64,000 bases of DNA, from positions 1 to 64,000 of the forward strand of contig NZ_AGQV01000010.1 in assembly GCF_000234355.1 (NCBI RefSeq). Direction: 5' to 3'. The DNA is from Gluconobacter morbifer G707 (GTDB lineage Bacteria > Pseudomonadota > Alphaproteobacteria > Acetobacterales > Acetobacteraceae). The notes under the pieces are model-generated. The model worked only from the letters and a program-made list of their open reading frames with translations. It had not been told where the DNA came from and searched no databases. The translations under genes were made by a program, and so were the position numbers. This document shows positions 52,946 to 62,321 of the stretch, in pieces (position 1 is the stretch's first letter; each line of letters opens with the position of its first letter).

Positions 52946-54139
52946 TCATCCATGCCGGGCGAGATAGCCGATACAGGCCTCCCGATCCGGGCGGCATCCC
53001 TGTTCCAGCCACCAGGTCCGTCCTTTTTTCAGCCAGTCTCCCATCGCCGGCCCGGGCCTCAGACCTTGCGCCAGCGCATCCTGGCCCGAAAGCGGGAAAT
53101 CAGGCCGTGGCATCCTGCGCAGCCGGAGACGCAGCCGGTCCCAGTCCACATCCGGCCTAGCGACAGCCTGCGCCTGTGCAAGCCAGCTTCGATCAATGAG
53201 TTTCGCATGCGTCTGAACGGCCAGCGTCCGGCGCAGGTCATCATCCGTCAGGGCAGGATGAAGAACGGGAGTATCCTGGGAAAAAACCGCCAGCCGGTTC
53301 CGATCTGCCTTCGAAAGCTTCAGCCGCTCCCCTGCAACACGACTACATGAAGTGCATAGCGCGAACAGCCGCATGAGAGGATCAACAGGCGCATTACAGG
53401 CCAGCAACCGCACCAAAGACGAACGATCCGGCTGCGGAAGCAGAGCCTGCAACAGTCCGACCGCCTCCATGCCGGCCAGGGTTTCCAGCAAACGGGGACC
53501 CGCAAGAATTTTCAGTATTTCCTGGGCAACCCGCTCTGCGGACAGGGCCCGAACCAGATCAAGGCTTGCAGAGATGGCTGCACAGGCTTCCGGGTCCGGT
53601 ACTCCCTGCCCGTATCGCGCATCAAAGCGAAAAAACCTTAGCGCCCGGAGCGCATCCTCGCGCACACGCTGCGCGGGCATGCCCACGAAACGGACGCGAT
53701 GCGCCTTCAGATCTTCCATACCATGAAAATAGTCGTGCAGGACGTCATGCCGGTCCAGAGACATGGCATTGATCGTGAAATCGCGGCGGGCCGCATCCTC
53801 TTCCCAGTTCCCTGTCCATGCCACAACGGCATGACGGCCATCCGTCTCCTCGTCACGACGCAGGGTCGTGATTTCGTATGGGACATGACTGATCAGGGCC
53901 GTCACCGTTCCATGATCCATACCGGTAGGAATGACACGGATACCAGCGGCTTCAAGCAGTTCCTGCACGCGCTCCGGAGGTTCTGGCGTCGCCAGATCCA
54001 GATCGTTCAACGGCACATGCCGCAGCAGATCCCGGACCGAACCGCCAACAAGCCGCGCTTCAGGCAGAATGGTCCATATCCTGTCCAACCCACTCCGATC
54101 GCCAAGTTGTCGCAGCAGACCAGCCGCCTTTCCGCTCAT
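52946..54139 (-). CDS. cca: CCA tRNA nucleotidyltransferase / poly(A) polymerase family protein
   Basis: A 397-residue class II nucleotidyltransferase that adds or repairs the 3' CCA of tRNAs. N-terminal catalytic motif LVGGSVRDLLRHVPLNDLDL with the two metal aspartates, the RRDFTINAMS motif, and the RNA-binding neck (RVREDALRALRFFRF). The C-terminal part (about 255-397) is weakly conserved. No HD domain is visible. The ATG at 54139 overlaps the DUF1285 stop (ATGA). Confidence 0.9.
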   Translation of the reverse strand: MSGKAAGLLRQLGDRSGLDRIWTILPEARLVGGSVRDLLRHVPLNDLDLATPEPPERVQELLEAAGIRVIPTGMDHGTVTALISHVPYEITTLRRDEETDGRHAVVAWTGNWEEDAARRDFTINAMSLDRHDVLHDYFHGMEDLKAHRVRFVGMPAQRVREDALRALRFFRFDARYGQGVPDPEACAAISASLDLVRALSAERVAQEILKILAGPRLLETLAGMEAVGLLQALLPQPDRSSLVRLLACNAPVDPLMRLFALCTSCSRVAGERLKLSKADRNRLAVFSQDTPVLHPALTDDDLRRTLAVQTHAKLIDRSWLAQAQAVARPDVDWDRLRLRLRRMPRPDFPLSGQDALAQGLRPGPAMGDWLKKGRTWWLEQGCRPDREACIGYLARHG

Positions 54140-54726
54140 GGCAGACGGGAAAGCGGGAAAAAGCAGTCCTGACTCCACACACCCAGACAGGCCCTCCCCG
54201 CGCTTTGACCGGGAACCGCAAGGGCAGCGAGCTCATAATAAACGGCGCGTGTCAGACGGGCGCGGATCGGGAAAGCTCCCTGTCCGTTCCGGAGAAAGAT
54301 GTAGGGGATGGCAGCACAATCCTCATCGGCAGGACGATCCCAGTCACACTCCAAGGGATGATCGGCTCCGATACAGACCAGTTCGTCCATGTTGGTGCGA
54401 AAGCAGAGATTCTGGTGCCGGCCGCAGGTTCCGCGGAAATCCAGCTCGACCGCCGTGAAAGGTGCGTCCTCCACCTGGATGATTCCACGTTCCATGGGAG
54501 TCTGGAGCCAATACTGGCCTGCTGGATCCCGGGTCAGCATGGACGAGAACAGGCAGAGCATCGCTTTGCGGCGGATGGGCGAGCCACGATACAGCCAGGT
54601 TCCGTCCCGCCGGATCAGAAAAGGCAGCAGCCTTGGACCGGCCGACGCCGTCGTGGAAGACATCGAACATTCCGGAATGGGGAAAACGTCGGATCGGACT
54701 GGACCCGGGCACTCATGATCGCTCAA
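54136..54726 (-). CDS. DUF1285 family protein
   Basis: A 196-residue DUF1285 protein (PFLIRRDGTWLYRGSPIRRK, then VELDFRGTCGRHQNLCFRTN, and VYYELAAL near the end). Function unknown; such genes often sit just before cca in Alphaproteobacteria. The TTG start at 54726 is chosen because a strong GGAGGG lies about eight bases upstream; an internal Met at residue 22 is an alternative. The family is thought to be cytoplasmic. First gene of a two-gene transcript with cca. Confidence 0.85.
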   Translation of the reverse strand: MSDHECPGPVRSDVFPIPECSMSSTTASAGPRLLPFLIRRDGTWLYRGSPIRRKAMLCLFSSMLTRDPAGQYWLQTPMERGIIQVEDAPFTAVELDFRGTCGRHQNLCFRTNMDELVCIGADHPLECDWDRPADEDCAAIPYIFLRNGQGAFPIRARLTRAVYYELAALAVPGQSAGRACLGVWSQDCFFPLSRLP

Positions 54727-54820
54727 TTTTCCCTCCGACTGGATTAAAAAACTCTCTTCTCACACCAAGTTGGGTGCAATCGAGCCTTGATGAAACCCCC
54801 ACACCTGTCAGACTGGTGTC

Positions 54821-55849
54821 ATGAGCGAGCAGCAATTTTCTTCCGGCGTTTCCGCCGGCACCCTGCAGGGCGAAGCGGACGTGGCTGAAGCCGATCGTCT
54901 CGCCCCGGTTCTCCGTCAGGTCCGTCAGGCCACAGGCGGCATTGTGCTGGGACAGGATAGCGTCATCGAACAGATCCTCGTCACCATCCTGGCGGGCGGT
55001 CACGCGCTTCTGATCGGCGCACCCGGTCTTGGCAAGACGCTTCTGGTCAATACGGTGTCCCATGTGCTGGGACTGGATGCCACCCGCATCCAGTTCACGC
55101 CGGATCTGATGCCGTCCGACATTACCGGTGCGGAAATCCTCGACCAGGATGCGAACGGCCACCGCGCTTTCCGCTTCCTTCCGGGACCGATCTTCGGACA
55201 GCTTGTCTTGGCCGACGAGATTAACCGCGCCAGCCCGCGCACACAGTCTGCCCTGCTTCAGGCCATGGCGGAACATCGCGTGACGCAGGGCGGGAAGGAC
55301 TATGCCCTGCCCCGGCCATTCCATGTGCTGGCCACACAGAACCCGATCGAGCAGGAAGGAACCTATCCTCTGCCCGAAGCGCAGCTCGACCGTTTCATGC
55401 TGGGCATCAACCTGCACTTCCCCGACCGGCAGGCAGAACGGCAGATGCTGCTCCAGACCACAGGCGCCACAACGGCCCAGGCGCCTGTCCTGATGGATGC
55501 GGCTTCCCTTCTGTCGGCGCAGGCGCTCGTCCGCCGGCTGCCAGTAGGAGACCAGATCGTGGATGCCATTCTGACCTTGACCCGTTCCCTGCGCCCGGAT
55601 GATCCAACCGCTCCAGCGGAAGTCCGCGAGGCTATTGCCTATGGCCCCGGGCCGCGTGCGGCACAGGCCCTGATGATCGCAACCCGTGCCCGTGCCCTGC
55701 TGGATGGCAGGCTTGTGCCCAGCCTTGATGACATCGCCGCTCTGGCGGAGCCTGTCCTCGCACACCGGATCGGGCTTGGATTCGGCGCGCGTGCGTCCGG
55801 GACGGACAGCACAACGCTGACCCGCAGACAGGTCCAGACGATCCTCTGA
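54821..55849 (+). CDS. MoxR-family AAA+ ATPase
   Basis: A 342-residue MoxR ATPase. Walker A GAPGLGKTLLV, Walker B LVLADEINRASPRTQSALL, sensor region LATQNPIEQEGTYPLPEAQL, and a C-terminal lid (LTRSLRPDDPTAPAEVREAI). MoxR proteins act as chaperones with von Willebrand factor A (VWA) partner proteins; the three following genes encode DUF58, BatA-like and VWA-type proteins, the expected partners. Divergent from the DUF1285 gene across a 94-base gap. Few ribosome site bases are seen at the ATG. Confidence 0.93.
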   Translation: MSEQQFSSGVSAGTLQGEADVAEADRLAPVLRQVRQATGGIVLGQDSVIEQILVTILAGGHALLIGAPGLGKTLLVNTVSHVLGLDATRIQFTPDLMPSDITGAEILDQDANGHRAFRFLPGPIFGQLVLADEINRASPRTQSALLQAMAEHRVTQGGKDYALPRPFHVLATQNPIEQEGTYPLPEAQLDRFMLGINLHFPDRQAERQMLLQTTGATTAQAPVLMDAASLLSAQALVRRLPVGDQIVDAILTLTRSLRPDDPTAPAEVREAIAYGPGPRAAQALMIATRARALLDGRLVPSLDDIAALAEPVLAHRIGLGFGARASGTDSTTLTRRQVQTIL

Positions 55850-55854
55850 ACGCC

Positions 55855-56781
55855 GTGAAAAGCCCGACTGAAACGCTTCGCGGACTGTTCTCCCGCCGGA
55901 ACAGGACCGCGGCCCCGTCCGTGACCGCTCCGGCCGAGGCGCTGCCCCTTCCCGCGCTGGTCCTGCATGCGGAACGGATTGCCTCCAGCCTGTATGCTGG
56001 TGTCCATGGCCGTCGCCGGACTGGTAGCGGTGAGGATTTCTGGCAGTTCCGCCCCTATCATCCTGGAGAACCGGCCACTGCCATCGACTGGCGCCAGTCC
56101 GCCCGCTCCCCGATGGAAAACACGTTCTGGGTACGGGAAAGGGAGCGCGAAAACGCCCAGTCCCTGATGCTGTGGTGCGATCCCTCCGCCTCCATGGAGT
56201 GGCGCTCATCCAATGCGCTTCCCACCAAGGAAGAACGCGCGCGTCTGTGTACGCTTGCCCTGGCCGCGGCGGCCCTGCGCGGCGGAGAGCGTGTCGGCCT
56301 GCTGACAGGGCCGGAAACCGGACGCGCCTTCGCGGGACGGCAGGTTCTCCCCCGGCTGGCAGAAGCCCTGCTGCATCCCCGCGAAAACGAGCCCGATCTG
56401 CCGCCCGTCGCTCTCATACCGACCCGGGCCGATCTGGTCGTGGTCAGCGATTTCCTGTGGGAAGAAGACCGAATCGACGCTTTCCTGCGAGACTGCTCCC
56501 GCCATCCCGTCCGCACGCATCTTCTCTGCATCCTTGATCCGGAAGAACGCAGCTTGCATCAGGCCGGACGCATCCGCTTCGAGGGACTGGAAGGTGGCGT
56601 GCTGACCCTCTCCGCCATGGAAAGCCTCGATCAGGCCTACGATCAGGCCATGACGGCCCATCTGGATGCCCTTACCCGGAGCGCAGCATCTCTGCATGTG
56701 GACTGCATTCTCCACAATACGTCCCATGATCCCCTTCCAGCATTGCTGGCCCTGCATATGGCGATGGGAGCAGGCCGATGA
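55855..56781 (+). CDS. DUF58 domain protein
   Basis: A 308-residue protein of the DUF58 family, related to VWA domains. The conserved region begins YAGVHGRRRTGSGEDFWQFR, RPYHPGEPATAIDWRQSARS and continues with FWVRERERENAQSLMLWCDP, where the DPSASM segment is a MIDAS-like site. GTG start at 55855, six bases after the MoxR stop. DUF58 proteins are thought to be clients or adaptors of the MoxR ATPase. The stop overlaps the next gene. Confidence 0.88.
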   Translation: MKSPTETLRGLFSRRNRTAAPSVTAPAEALPLPALVLHAERIASSLYAGVHGRRRTGSGEDFWQFRPYHPGEPATAIDWRQSARSPMENTFWVRERERENAQSLMLWCDPSASMEWRSSNALPTKEERARLCTLALAAAALRGGERVGLLTGPETGRAFAGRQVLPRLAEALLHPRENEPDLPPVALIPTRADLVVVSDFLWEEDRIDAFLRDCSRHPVRTHLLCILDPEERSLHQAGRIRFEGLEGGVLTLSAMESLDQAYDQAMTAHLDALTRSAASLHVDCILHNTSHDPLPALLALHMAMGAGR

Positions 56782-59516
56782 TCCTGCTGTCTCCTCTCCT
56801 CCTGCTCGGCCTTCTGGCGCTTCCCGCCCTCTGGTGGCTGGTCCGCGCCACACCGCCCGCTCCACGGGAACGCGCCTTTCCCTCACTGCTGATCCTCAAC
56901 CGGCTGCGGTCCGTGCGAGAAGACGCCGCGCGCTCCCCGCTCTGGCTCCTGCTGCTGCGCCTGGCGGCCGTCGCGCTCGTAATCCTGGGATTGGCCCGTC
57001 CTGTCCTGATCCCGCACGATAACGGACAGGAATCCGCTCCGCTAACGCTGGTTCTTGACGATGGCTGGGCAAGTATCCCCCACTGGAACGAACGGATCGC
57101 CGCGGCGCTGGCCCTCGGTGAAGACACCCTTCGGCGTGGTCATGCCGTGACCCTTGTTCATACTGCGCGTGGCCCGGACGGCGCCCTTGAAGAACCGTTC
57201 ACGACCCGTGATGCTCATGCCTTGTCAGAACATCTTTCCCGTCTCCGCCCCCAGCCCTGGCCAGTTGATCGTCGGGCACTGACGAAACTCCTGCATCATC
57301 AGGACCTGTCCGGACAACGGATTCTTCTCCTGTCCGATGGATTGGCAACCAGAGAGGATGCCGAACTGAGGGCCGCTTTCACCCGCGCCCGCTCCGTGCA
57401 GGACATGCGCTGGAACATCTGCGATGTTCTTCGCCTGTCGACCATCCGGAAGCCGGACGGCGCACTGCATGCCCGCGTGGAGGGTCTGTCTTGCCCGTCC
57501 CGCACACTGACGCTGCATGCCGTCTCCGCCAGTGGCGGCACGCTGGCGACCTATCCACTGAAGGTGGGACAGGATCAGGCTCTGTCGCTGCCCGCCATGC
57601 TGCGCAACCAGCTGGACCGGCTGACGATTGAAGGCGTGCACGGTCCCGCCGGCCTGCACCTGATGGGGCAGGCTGACCGTCGCCGGCCCGTCGGCCTGCT
57701 TCAGACACCCGGCGACACAACCCCTCTCATCGGGTCCGCCTTCTTTCTCGACCGCGCTCTCCAGACCCTGTCAGACCTGCATTCCGGCGATGCATCTGCG
57801 CTGCTCTCTTCACCGCTTTCCGTCCTGATCGCCACAGATGGCGCACTGTCCGGCGAACAGACTCGCAGCCGTGTCCTGAACTGGGTCCGTCACGGTGGGA
57901 TGCTGGTCCGTTTCGCAGGGCCGGGCCTTGCAGCCGAGCAGGCGCCGGACCAGAACACGCCTCCCGACGGGAGGCCGGATCCGCTTCTGCCGGTTCCGCT
58001 CATGAGTGGAATGCGTCAGTTGGGTGGTCCCATGTCCTGGGGTAAGCCGCAGGCCCTTGATGCTTTCCCTGACAGCTCTCCTTTTGCCGATCTCTCGATT
58101 CCCGCCGATGTGACCGTCTCCCGTCAGGTTCTGGCTCGCCCGGAAACCGGCCTGTCCGACCATGTCTGGGCCGCCTTGGCGGATGGAACCCCTCTCGTGA
58201 CAGCCCGCAGCGAAGGAAGCGGCGAGATCGTACTGTTCCACGTCACGGCTTCACCAGACTGGTCGAATCTGCCGCTTTCAGGCCTCTTTCCCCAGATGCT
58301 GGAACGGCTGATTGAGCGTTCCGCCGGTGTGGCCGGTGGTGGCCCGGCGGAGCTGGCACCATGGCGCATCGCGGCAAGTGACGGCGGCCTTGTCATGCCC
58401 CCGCCCGCGGCCCGCTCCCTGCGTGTGGATGCGCTGGGCCATACGCCTGTCAGCGTGACCCATCCGGCAGGTCTTTACGGCCCGGCACATGGCACCCATG
58501 CGCTCAATCTTTCCGATGATGCCATGCCGCTTGAGGAAGAACCTCTGCTCGGAACGGCCCTGACACCGAACGGAGCCCATCCCGACCGTCCCATCGGCCC
58601 ATGGCTTCTGGTGGCAGGGCTGGCGATACTGATGCTCGATTTTCTTCTTTCCCTGCGACGGCGTGGCCTTCTGGGCGTTATCATGATGCTTGGCGTCACG
58701 TCATCCGGACTTCGGGCGCAGACCACGCTGCCCCCCTTGCCGGCCAAGGTTCCCCAGGCCGCACTGGAGACACGTCTGGCCTATGTCCTGACAGGCCATG
58801 AGGATGTAGATGCGGTTTCCCGGGAAGGGCTTCAGGGCCTGTCCGATTACACGACAGCCCGTAGTTCCGCCACGCTCGGCCATCCAGACGGCGTCGTGCC
58901 GGGTCATGATGATCTGGCGTTCTATCCGCTGCTGTACTGGCCCATCACGGCCGACGCACAACCTGACGCCGCCCGCACGAAAGCCCTGAACAGCTTCATG
59001 GAACACGGCGGCATCCTCCTGATCGATGAGGAAGGCGCCGGAACAGACATGGATTCCGGATCAGGGGGAGCCGCCGTCCGGGCAGCCCTGAAGCGCGTCA
59101 CGGATGGCCTTGTCGTGCCACCGCTCGCCACCCTGACCGACAGGCATGTCCTGGGGCACACGTTCTACCTTCTGCATGACGGCTTTCCAGGCCGCATCGC
59201 AGGCCAGCCCGTCTATGTCGCCCGAAACGGTGATGAAGCAAATGACGATGTCAGCCCCGTCATCATCGGCAATGGAGACTGGAACCATGCCTGGGCCGTG
59301 GATGCCTCCGGGAACCATCCCTATGCCGTCCTGCCCGGCGGCGAGGACCAGCGCACGCAGGCTTACCGCTTCGGGGTGAACATGGTGCTCTACGCCCTGA
59401 CCGGAAACTACAAGAGCGACCAGGCCCATTACCCGGAAATGCTCCGCCGCCTTGGCGGGGCGGCTCCGACCGGAAACATGCCCGATGGCACTATGGATGA
59501 GGAGGACGCGCCATGA
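56778..59516 (+). CDS. BatA/aerotolerance-type membrane protein with C-terminal DUF4159
   Basis: A 912-residue membrane protein. An N-terminal BatA-like helix pair (LLSPLLLLGLLALPALWWLV and LLLRLAAVALVILGLARPVL) flanks a short loop; a soluble region follows (about 90-600), then membrane helices near 615-650 (LLVAGLAILMLDFLLSLRR) and a C-terminal DUF4159 region (about 685-905; FYPLLYWPITADAQPDAARTK, GGILLIDEEGAGTD). Function unknown; part of the MoxR-DUF58-VWA set implicated in envelope or metal-centre maintenance in other bacteria. Starts overlap both neighbours by four bases. Confidence 0.82.
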   Translation: MILLSPLLLLGLLALPALWWLVRATPPAPRERAFPSLLILNRLRSVREDAARSPLWLLLLRLAAVALVILGLARPVLIPHDNGQESAPLTLVLDDGWASIPHWNERIAAALALGEDTLRRGHAVTLVHTARGPDGALEEPFTTRDAHALSEHLSRLRPQPWPVDRRALTKLLHHQDLSGQRILLLSDGLATREDAELRAAFTRARSVQDMRWNICDVLRLSTIRKPDGALHARVEGLSCPSRTLTLHAVSASGGTLATYPLKVGQDQALSLPAMLRNQLDRLTIEGVHGPAGLHLMGQADRRRPVGLLQTPGDTTPLIGSAFFLDRALQTLSDLHSGDASALLSSPLSVLIATDGALSGEQTRSRVLNWVRHGGMLVRFAGPGLAAEQAPDQNTPPDGRPDPLLPVPLMSGMRQLGGPMSWGKPQALDAFPDSSPFADLSIPADVTVSRQVLARPETGLSDHVWAALADGTPLVTARSEGSGEIVLFHVTASPDWSNLPLSGLFPQMLERLIERSAGVAGGGPAELAPWRIAASDGGLVMPPPAARSLRVDALGHTPVSVTHPAGLYGPAHGTHALNLSDDAMPLEEEPLLGTALTPNGAHPDRPIGPWLLVAGLAILMLDFLLSLRRRGLLGVIMMLGVTSSGLRAQTTLPPLPAKVPQAALETRLAYVLTGHEDVDAVSREGLQGLSDYTTARSSATLGHPDGVVPGHDDLAFYPLLYWPITADAQPDAARTKALNSFMEHGGILLIDEEGAGTDMDSGSGGAAVRAALKRVTDGLVVPPLATLTDRHVLGHTFYLLHDGFPGRIAGQPVYVARNGDEANDDVSPVIIGNGDWNHAWAVDASGNHPYAVLPGGEDQRTQAYRFGVNMVLYALTGNYKSDQAHYPEMLRRLGGAAPTGNMPDGTMDEEDAP

Positions 59517-61549
59517 GGTTCGATCTCGCTCCCATGCTGCCACTCTGGGTTCTCGGCAGCATTGCAGTCCTTGTCATCATTGGCGCCCTTTATGGCGCAG
59601 TCCGTGGGGCACGTGGGCTGATCTGGCGGGCACTGGCCGTACTGGTTCTTCTGGGCTGGCTGGCCGGGCCGCGCTCCCTTCATCCTGTCCTGAAACCCGT
59701 CCCGCAGGATGCGCTCCTGCTCGTGGACCGTTCCGGCTCCATGCAGGTCGGCGCCCGCACTGGCATTGCCGACCGGACGGCCGATCACCTGATGCAGGAA
59801 GCCGCCCATCTTCCGGGCCTGACCCTGCACCGCGTCGATGTGACCGGCACTGGTCACGGCACACGCCTGTTCAGTGCCCTGGATCAGGCTGATCTTCCAC
59901 AGGGACGTTTTGCGGGAGCCATTCTCGTGACGGATGGCATGGATCATGACGTTCCTGCCCGTCTGCCCACCCGTTTTCAGGATGCAGGACACCAGATATT
60001 ACCTCTCCACCTTCTCCTGACCGCCCATGGAGAAGAAAAGGACCGCCATCTCCGCATCCTCAGCACACCGCCTTATGCCATCGTGGGACAGAACGCGACG
60101 ATCCGCGTTCAGATCGATGACCTTGGCGCCACTGGCGCTTCAGAAGCGACCCTTACCGTCTGCTCCGGTGACGCACCTCCAGCCACGAGAACGGTCCGCA
60201 CCGGTGAGCCACAGGACATCACGGTGGCGGTCCAGCACCCGGGCGAAACCCTTGTGGGCCTCTCTGTTTCATCGCTTGCGGGAGAAGCCTCCACGACCAA
60301 CAACAGCGATGTCGTGCGCATCCGGGGAGTACGCGACCGCCTTCGGGTTCTGCTGGTTTCCGGCGTACCCAATCAGGGAGAGCGCGTCTGGCGCCGTCTT
60401 CTGAAGGCAGATCCTTCCGTTGATCTAGTTCACTTCACCATCCTGCGCTCCCCCAATACCGATGACGGCACGCCCCTCTCCGATCTGGCGCTAATTCCCT
60501 TTCCGATCCGGGAACTGTTCCAAGAAAAGATTCGCAGTTTCGACCTCATCATTCTGGATGGTTTCCGCAACAGCAACATCCTGCCGGAAGAATACCTGAC
60601 CAACATCGCCGATTATGTCCGCAACGGTGGCGGCCTGCTGGTGACGGGTGGGCCGGAATTCCTGCAGGACGGCTCCCTTCAGGATACCACCCTGGCCCAG
60701 GTCTTTCCCGCGCATGTCCCACCGGGCGGCATCACGGTCCAGCCCTTCCGCCCCACCCTCACCGAACTGGGGAAGACCCACCCCGTCACGGCTGGCCTGA
60801 ACCCGGACTGGGGACCATGGTACCGTGCCCTGCGCTCTGATACCTCCCATGGCGAGGATCTGATGCACGGACCAGATGGCTCTCCGCTCCTGCTTCTGGA
60901 CCATGTCAGTCAGGGCCGCGTCGCGATGCTGCTCTCAGATCAGCTCTGGCTCTGGTCCCGCGGAGAAGGCGGTGGCGGTCCGCAAGCCGAACTCCTGCGC
61001 CGCCTCTCCCACTGGCTGATGAAAGAGCCGGACCTTGAGGAAAACCGCCTGACCGCCCGGATCGAGAACGGTGAACTCCTCGTTGAACGCCATGCCGCAG
61101 GGCAGACCGTCTCGCCCCAAGCCTTCGTGACAGCCCCCGATGGACAGAAACATCCGGTTTCCATGACCGGTGGCAAGGGTCTGTGGCACGGGAGCCTCCA
61201 TGCAGGTGCACCGGGTATCTGGACGGTCCGTCAGGATGATCTCATTGCCTTCGCCAGTCCTGTGACCCATGATCCGCTGGAGCAGCAGGATCTGCGCGCA
61301 ACCGCCACGGTCATGGGCGGCCTGAGCCATCTTTCAGGTGGTGGAACGGACTGGGTTGCGGATGGTGTGCCTCACCTGCGGCAGGTTTCAGCCGGACAGG
61401 CAATGGTCGGATCAGACTGGATCGGTCTGCCCGTCAGCACGGCACCGGTTTCAGGAGAAACACGCACACGGGATCTTTTCCCTGGAGCAGCGGCTCTTGT
61501 ACTGGCGATGATTTTTCTTGCGTTCGGGTGGTGGCGTGAAGGACGCTGA
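59513..61549 (+). CDS. Membrane-anchored VWA/glutamine amidotransferase-like protein of the MoxR cluster
   Basis: A 678-residue protein. Two N-terminal membrane helices (about 10-60; LWVLGSIAVLVIIGALYGAV), a short MIDAS-like DRSGSMQ motif (about residues 72-78), an Ig-like segment (about 185-265), a Rossmann-like glutamine-amidotransferase fold region (about 275-480; FDLIILDGFRNSNILPEEYL, GGGLLVTGGPEF), and a final membrane helix (LVLAMIFLAFGWWREGR). The catalytic cysteine of true amidotransferases is not seen. It is the last gene of the MoxR operon. Confidence 0.78.
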   Translation: MRFDLAPMLPLWVLGSIAVLVIIGALYGAVRGARGLIWRALAVLVLLGWLAGPRSLHPVLKPVPQDALLLVDRSGSMQVGARTGIADRTADHLMQEAAHLPGLTLHRVDVTGTGHGTRLFSALDQADLPQGRFAGAILVTDGMDHDVPARLPTRFQDAGHQILPLHLLLTAHGEEKDRHLRILSTPPYAIVGQNATIRVQIDDLGATGASEATLTVCSGDAPPATRTVRTGEPQDITVAVQHPGETLVGLSVSSLAGEASTTNNSDVVRIRGVRDRLRVLLVSGVPNQGERVWRRLLKADPSVDLVHFTILRSPNTDDGTPLSDLALIPFPIRELFQEKIRSFDLIILDGFRNSNILPEEYLTNIADYVRNGGGLLVTGGPEFLQDGSLQDTTLAQVFPAHVPPGGITVQPFRPTLTELGKTHPVTAGLNPDWGPWYRALRSDTSHGEDLMHGPDGSPLLLLDHVSQGRVAMLLSDQLWLWSRGEGGGGPQAELLRRLSHWLMKEPDLEENRLTARIENGELLVERHAAGQTVSPQAFVTAPDGQKHPVSMTGGKGLWHGSLHAGAPGIWTVRQDDLIAFASPVTHDPLEQQDLRATATVMGGLSHLSGGGTDWVADGVPHLRQVSAGQAMVGSDWIGLPVSTAPVSGETRTRDLFPGAAALVLAMIFLAFGWWREGR

Positions 61550-61601
61550 ATAAAGATCGTGACAACTTGCGGAAGGCGCGTCATGAGACTCGCCGAACCC
61601 T

Positions 61602-62246
61602 ATGGATCGCAGTATATTGATGCCTATGCGACTGCTTTTGAACCTGCCCCGTTTCCTGCTGATTGCGGCGATAGCAACTACGCCGCTCATTCTTGTGCCC
61701 TTGCATCACGCCCACGCCCAGACGGCGGACGAGGCTGAGGCCGAACAGGAAGCCGAGGAAAATCAGAAAAAAGCCGAAGCCCGCAAGGCTGCCAAGCGCG
61801 CGGCCCCACCTTCGGCTCTGCCAGGTGCGGAAGGCAGCGACGATGACATGGGCCATGCCCGTGTGGACGTGAATCCGACGACCGCGCTTTTCGATGCGAT
61901 CAACCGTGGTTCACTGAACGCCGCAAAGGAAGCCCTGAACCGTGGCGCTGACATGAGTGCCCATAACGTTCTGGATCAGACCCCGCTGGACATGGCCATT
62001 GATCTCAACCGCAACGAGATCATGTTCCTTCTGCTATCCATGCGGACCTACAATCCGGACGGACGCATCGAAAACAGCGTGAGCGACAGTGGCATAGACA
62101 CGAAAGGCGGCAGCGGCCATCTGACCATTGGCGGGAAAGCAGCCACGACTGAACGTCCTGTGGCAAAAGCCGCCTCACCGCGCTTCGATACGCATGGCGG
62201 CACACCGGACCCGTCCATCGGTTTCCTAGGATTTGCGGGGCGTTGA
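61602..62246 (+). CDS. Ankyrin-repeat exported protein
   Basis: A 214-residue protein (starts at 61620 or 61626 are also possible; no clear ribosome site decides). The N-terminal signal sequence (RLLLNLPRFLLIAAIATTPL then ILVPLHHAHAQ) is followed by an acidic/Lys-rich stretch (about 42-80) and two ankyrin-like repeats (TTALFDAINRGSLNAAKEAL, TPLDMAIDLNRNEIMFLLLS). Probably periplasmic and a protein-interaction module. The C-terminal 60 residues are Gly/Ser/Thr-rich. It begins 52 bases after the MoxR operon end. Confidence 0.75.
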   Translation: MDRSILMPMRLLLNLPRFLLIAAIATTPLILVPLHHAHAQTADEAEAEQEAEENQKKAEARKAAKRAAPPSALPGAEGSDDDMGHARVDVNPTTALFDAINRGSLNAAKEALNRGADMSAHNVLDQTPLDMAIDLNRNEIMFLLLSMRTYNPDGRIENSVSDSGIDTKGGSGHLTIGGKAATTERPVAKAASPRFDTHGGTPDPSIGFLGFAGR

Positions 62247-62321
62247 GGCTTCTGGACTGAACGGGGGCCGATAAAAAAACACGGAGCGAGCCTGTTCTGC
62301 CCCGTGTCCCTGGAAAACCTG

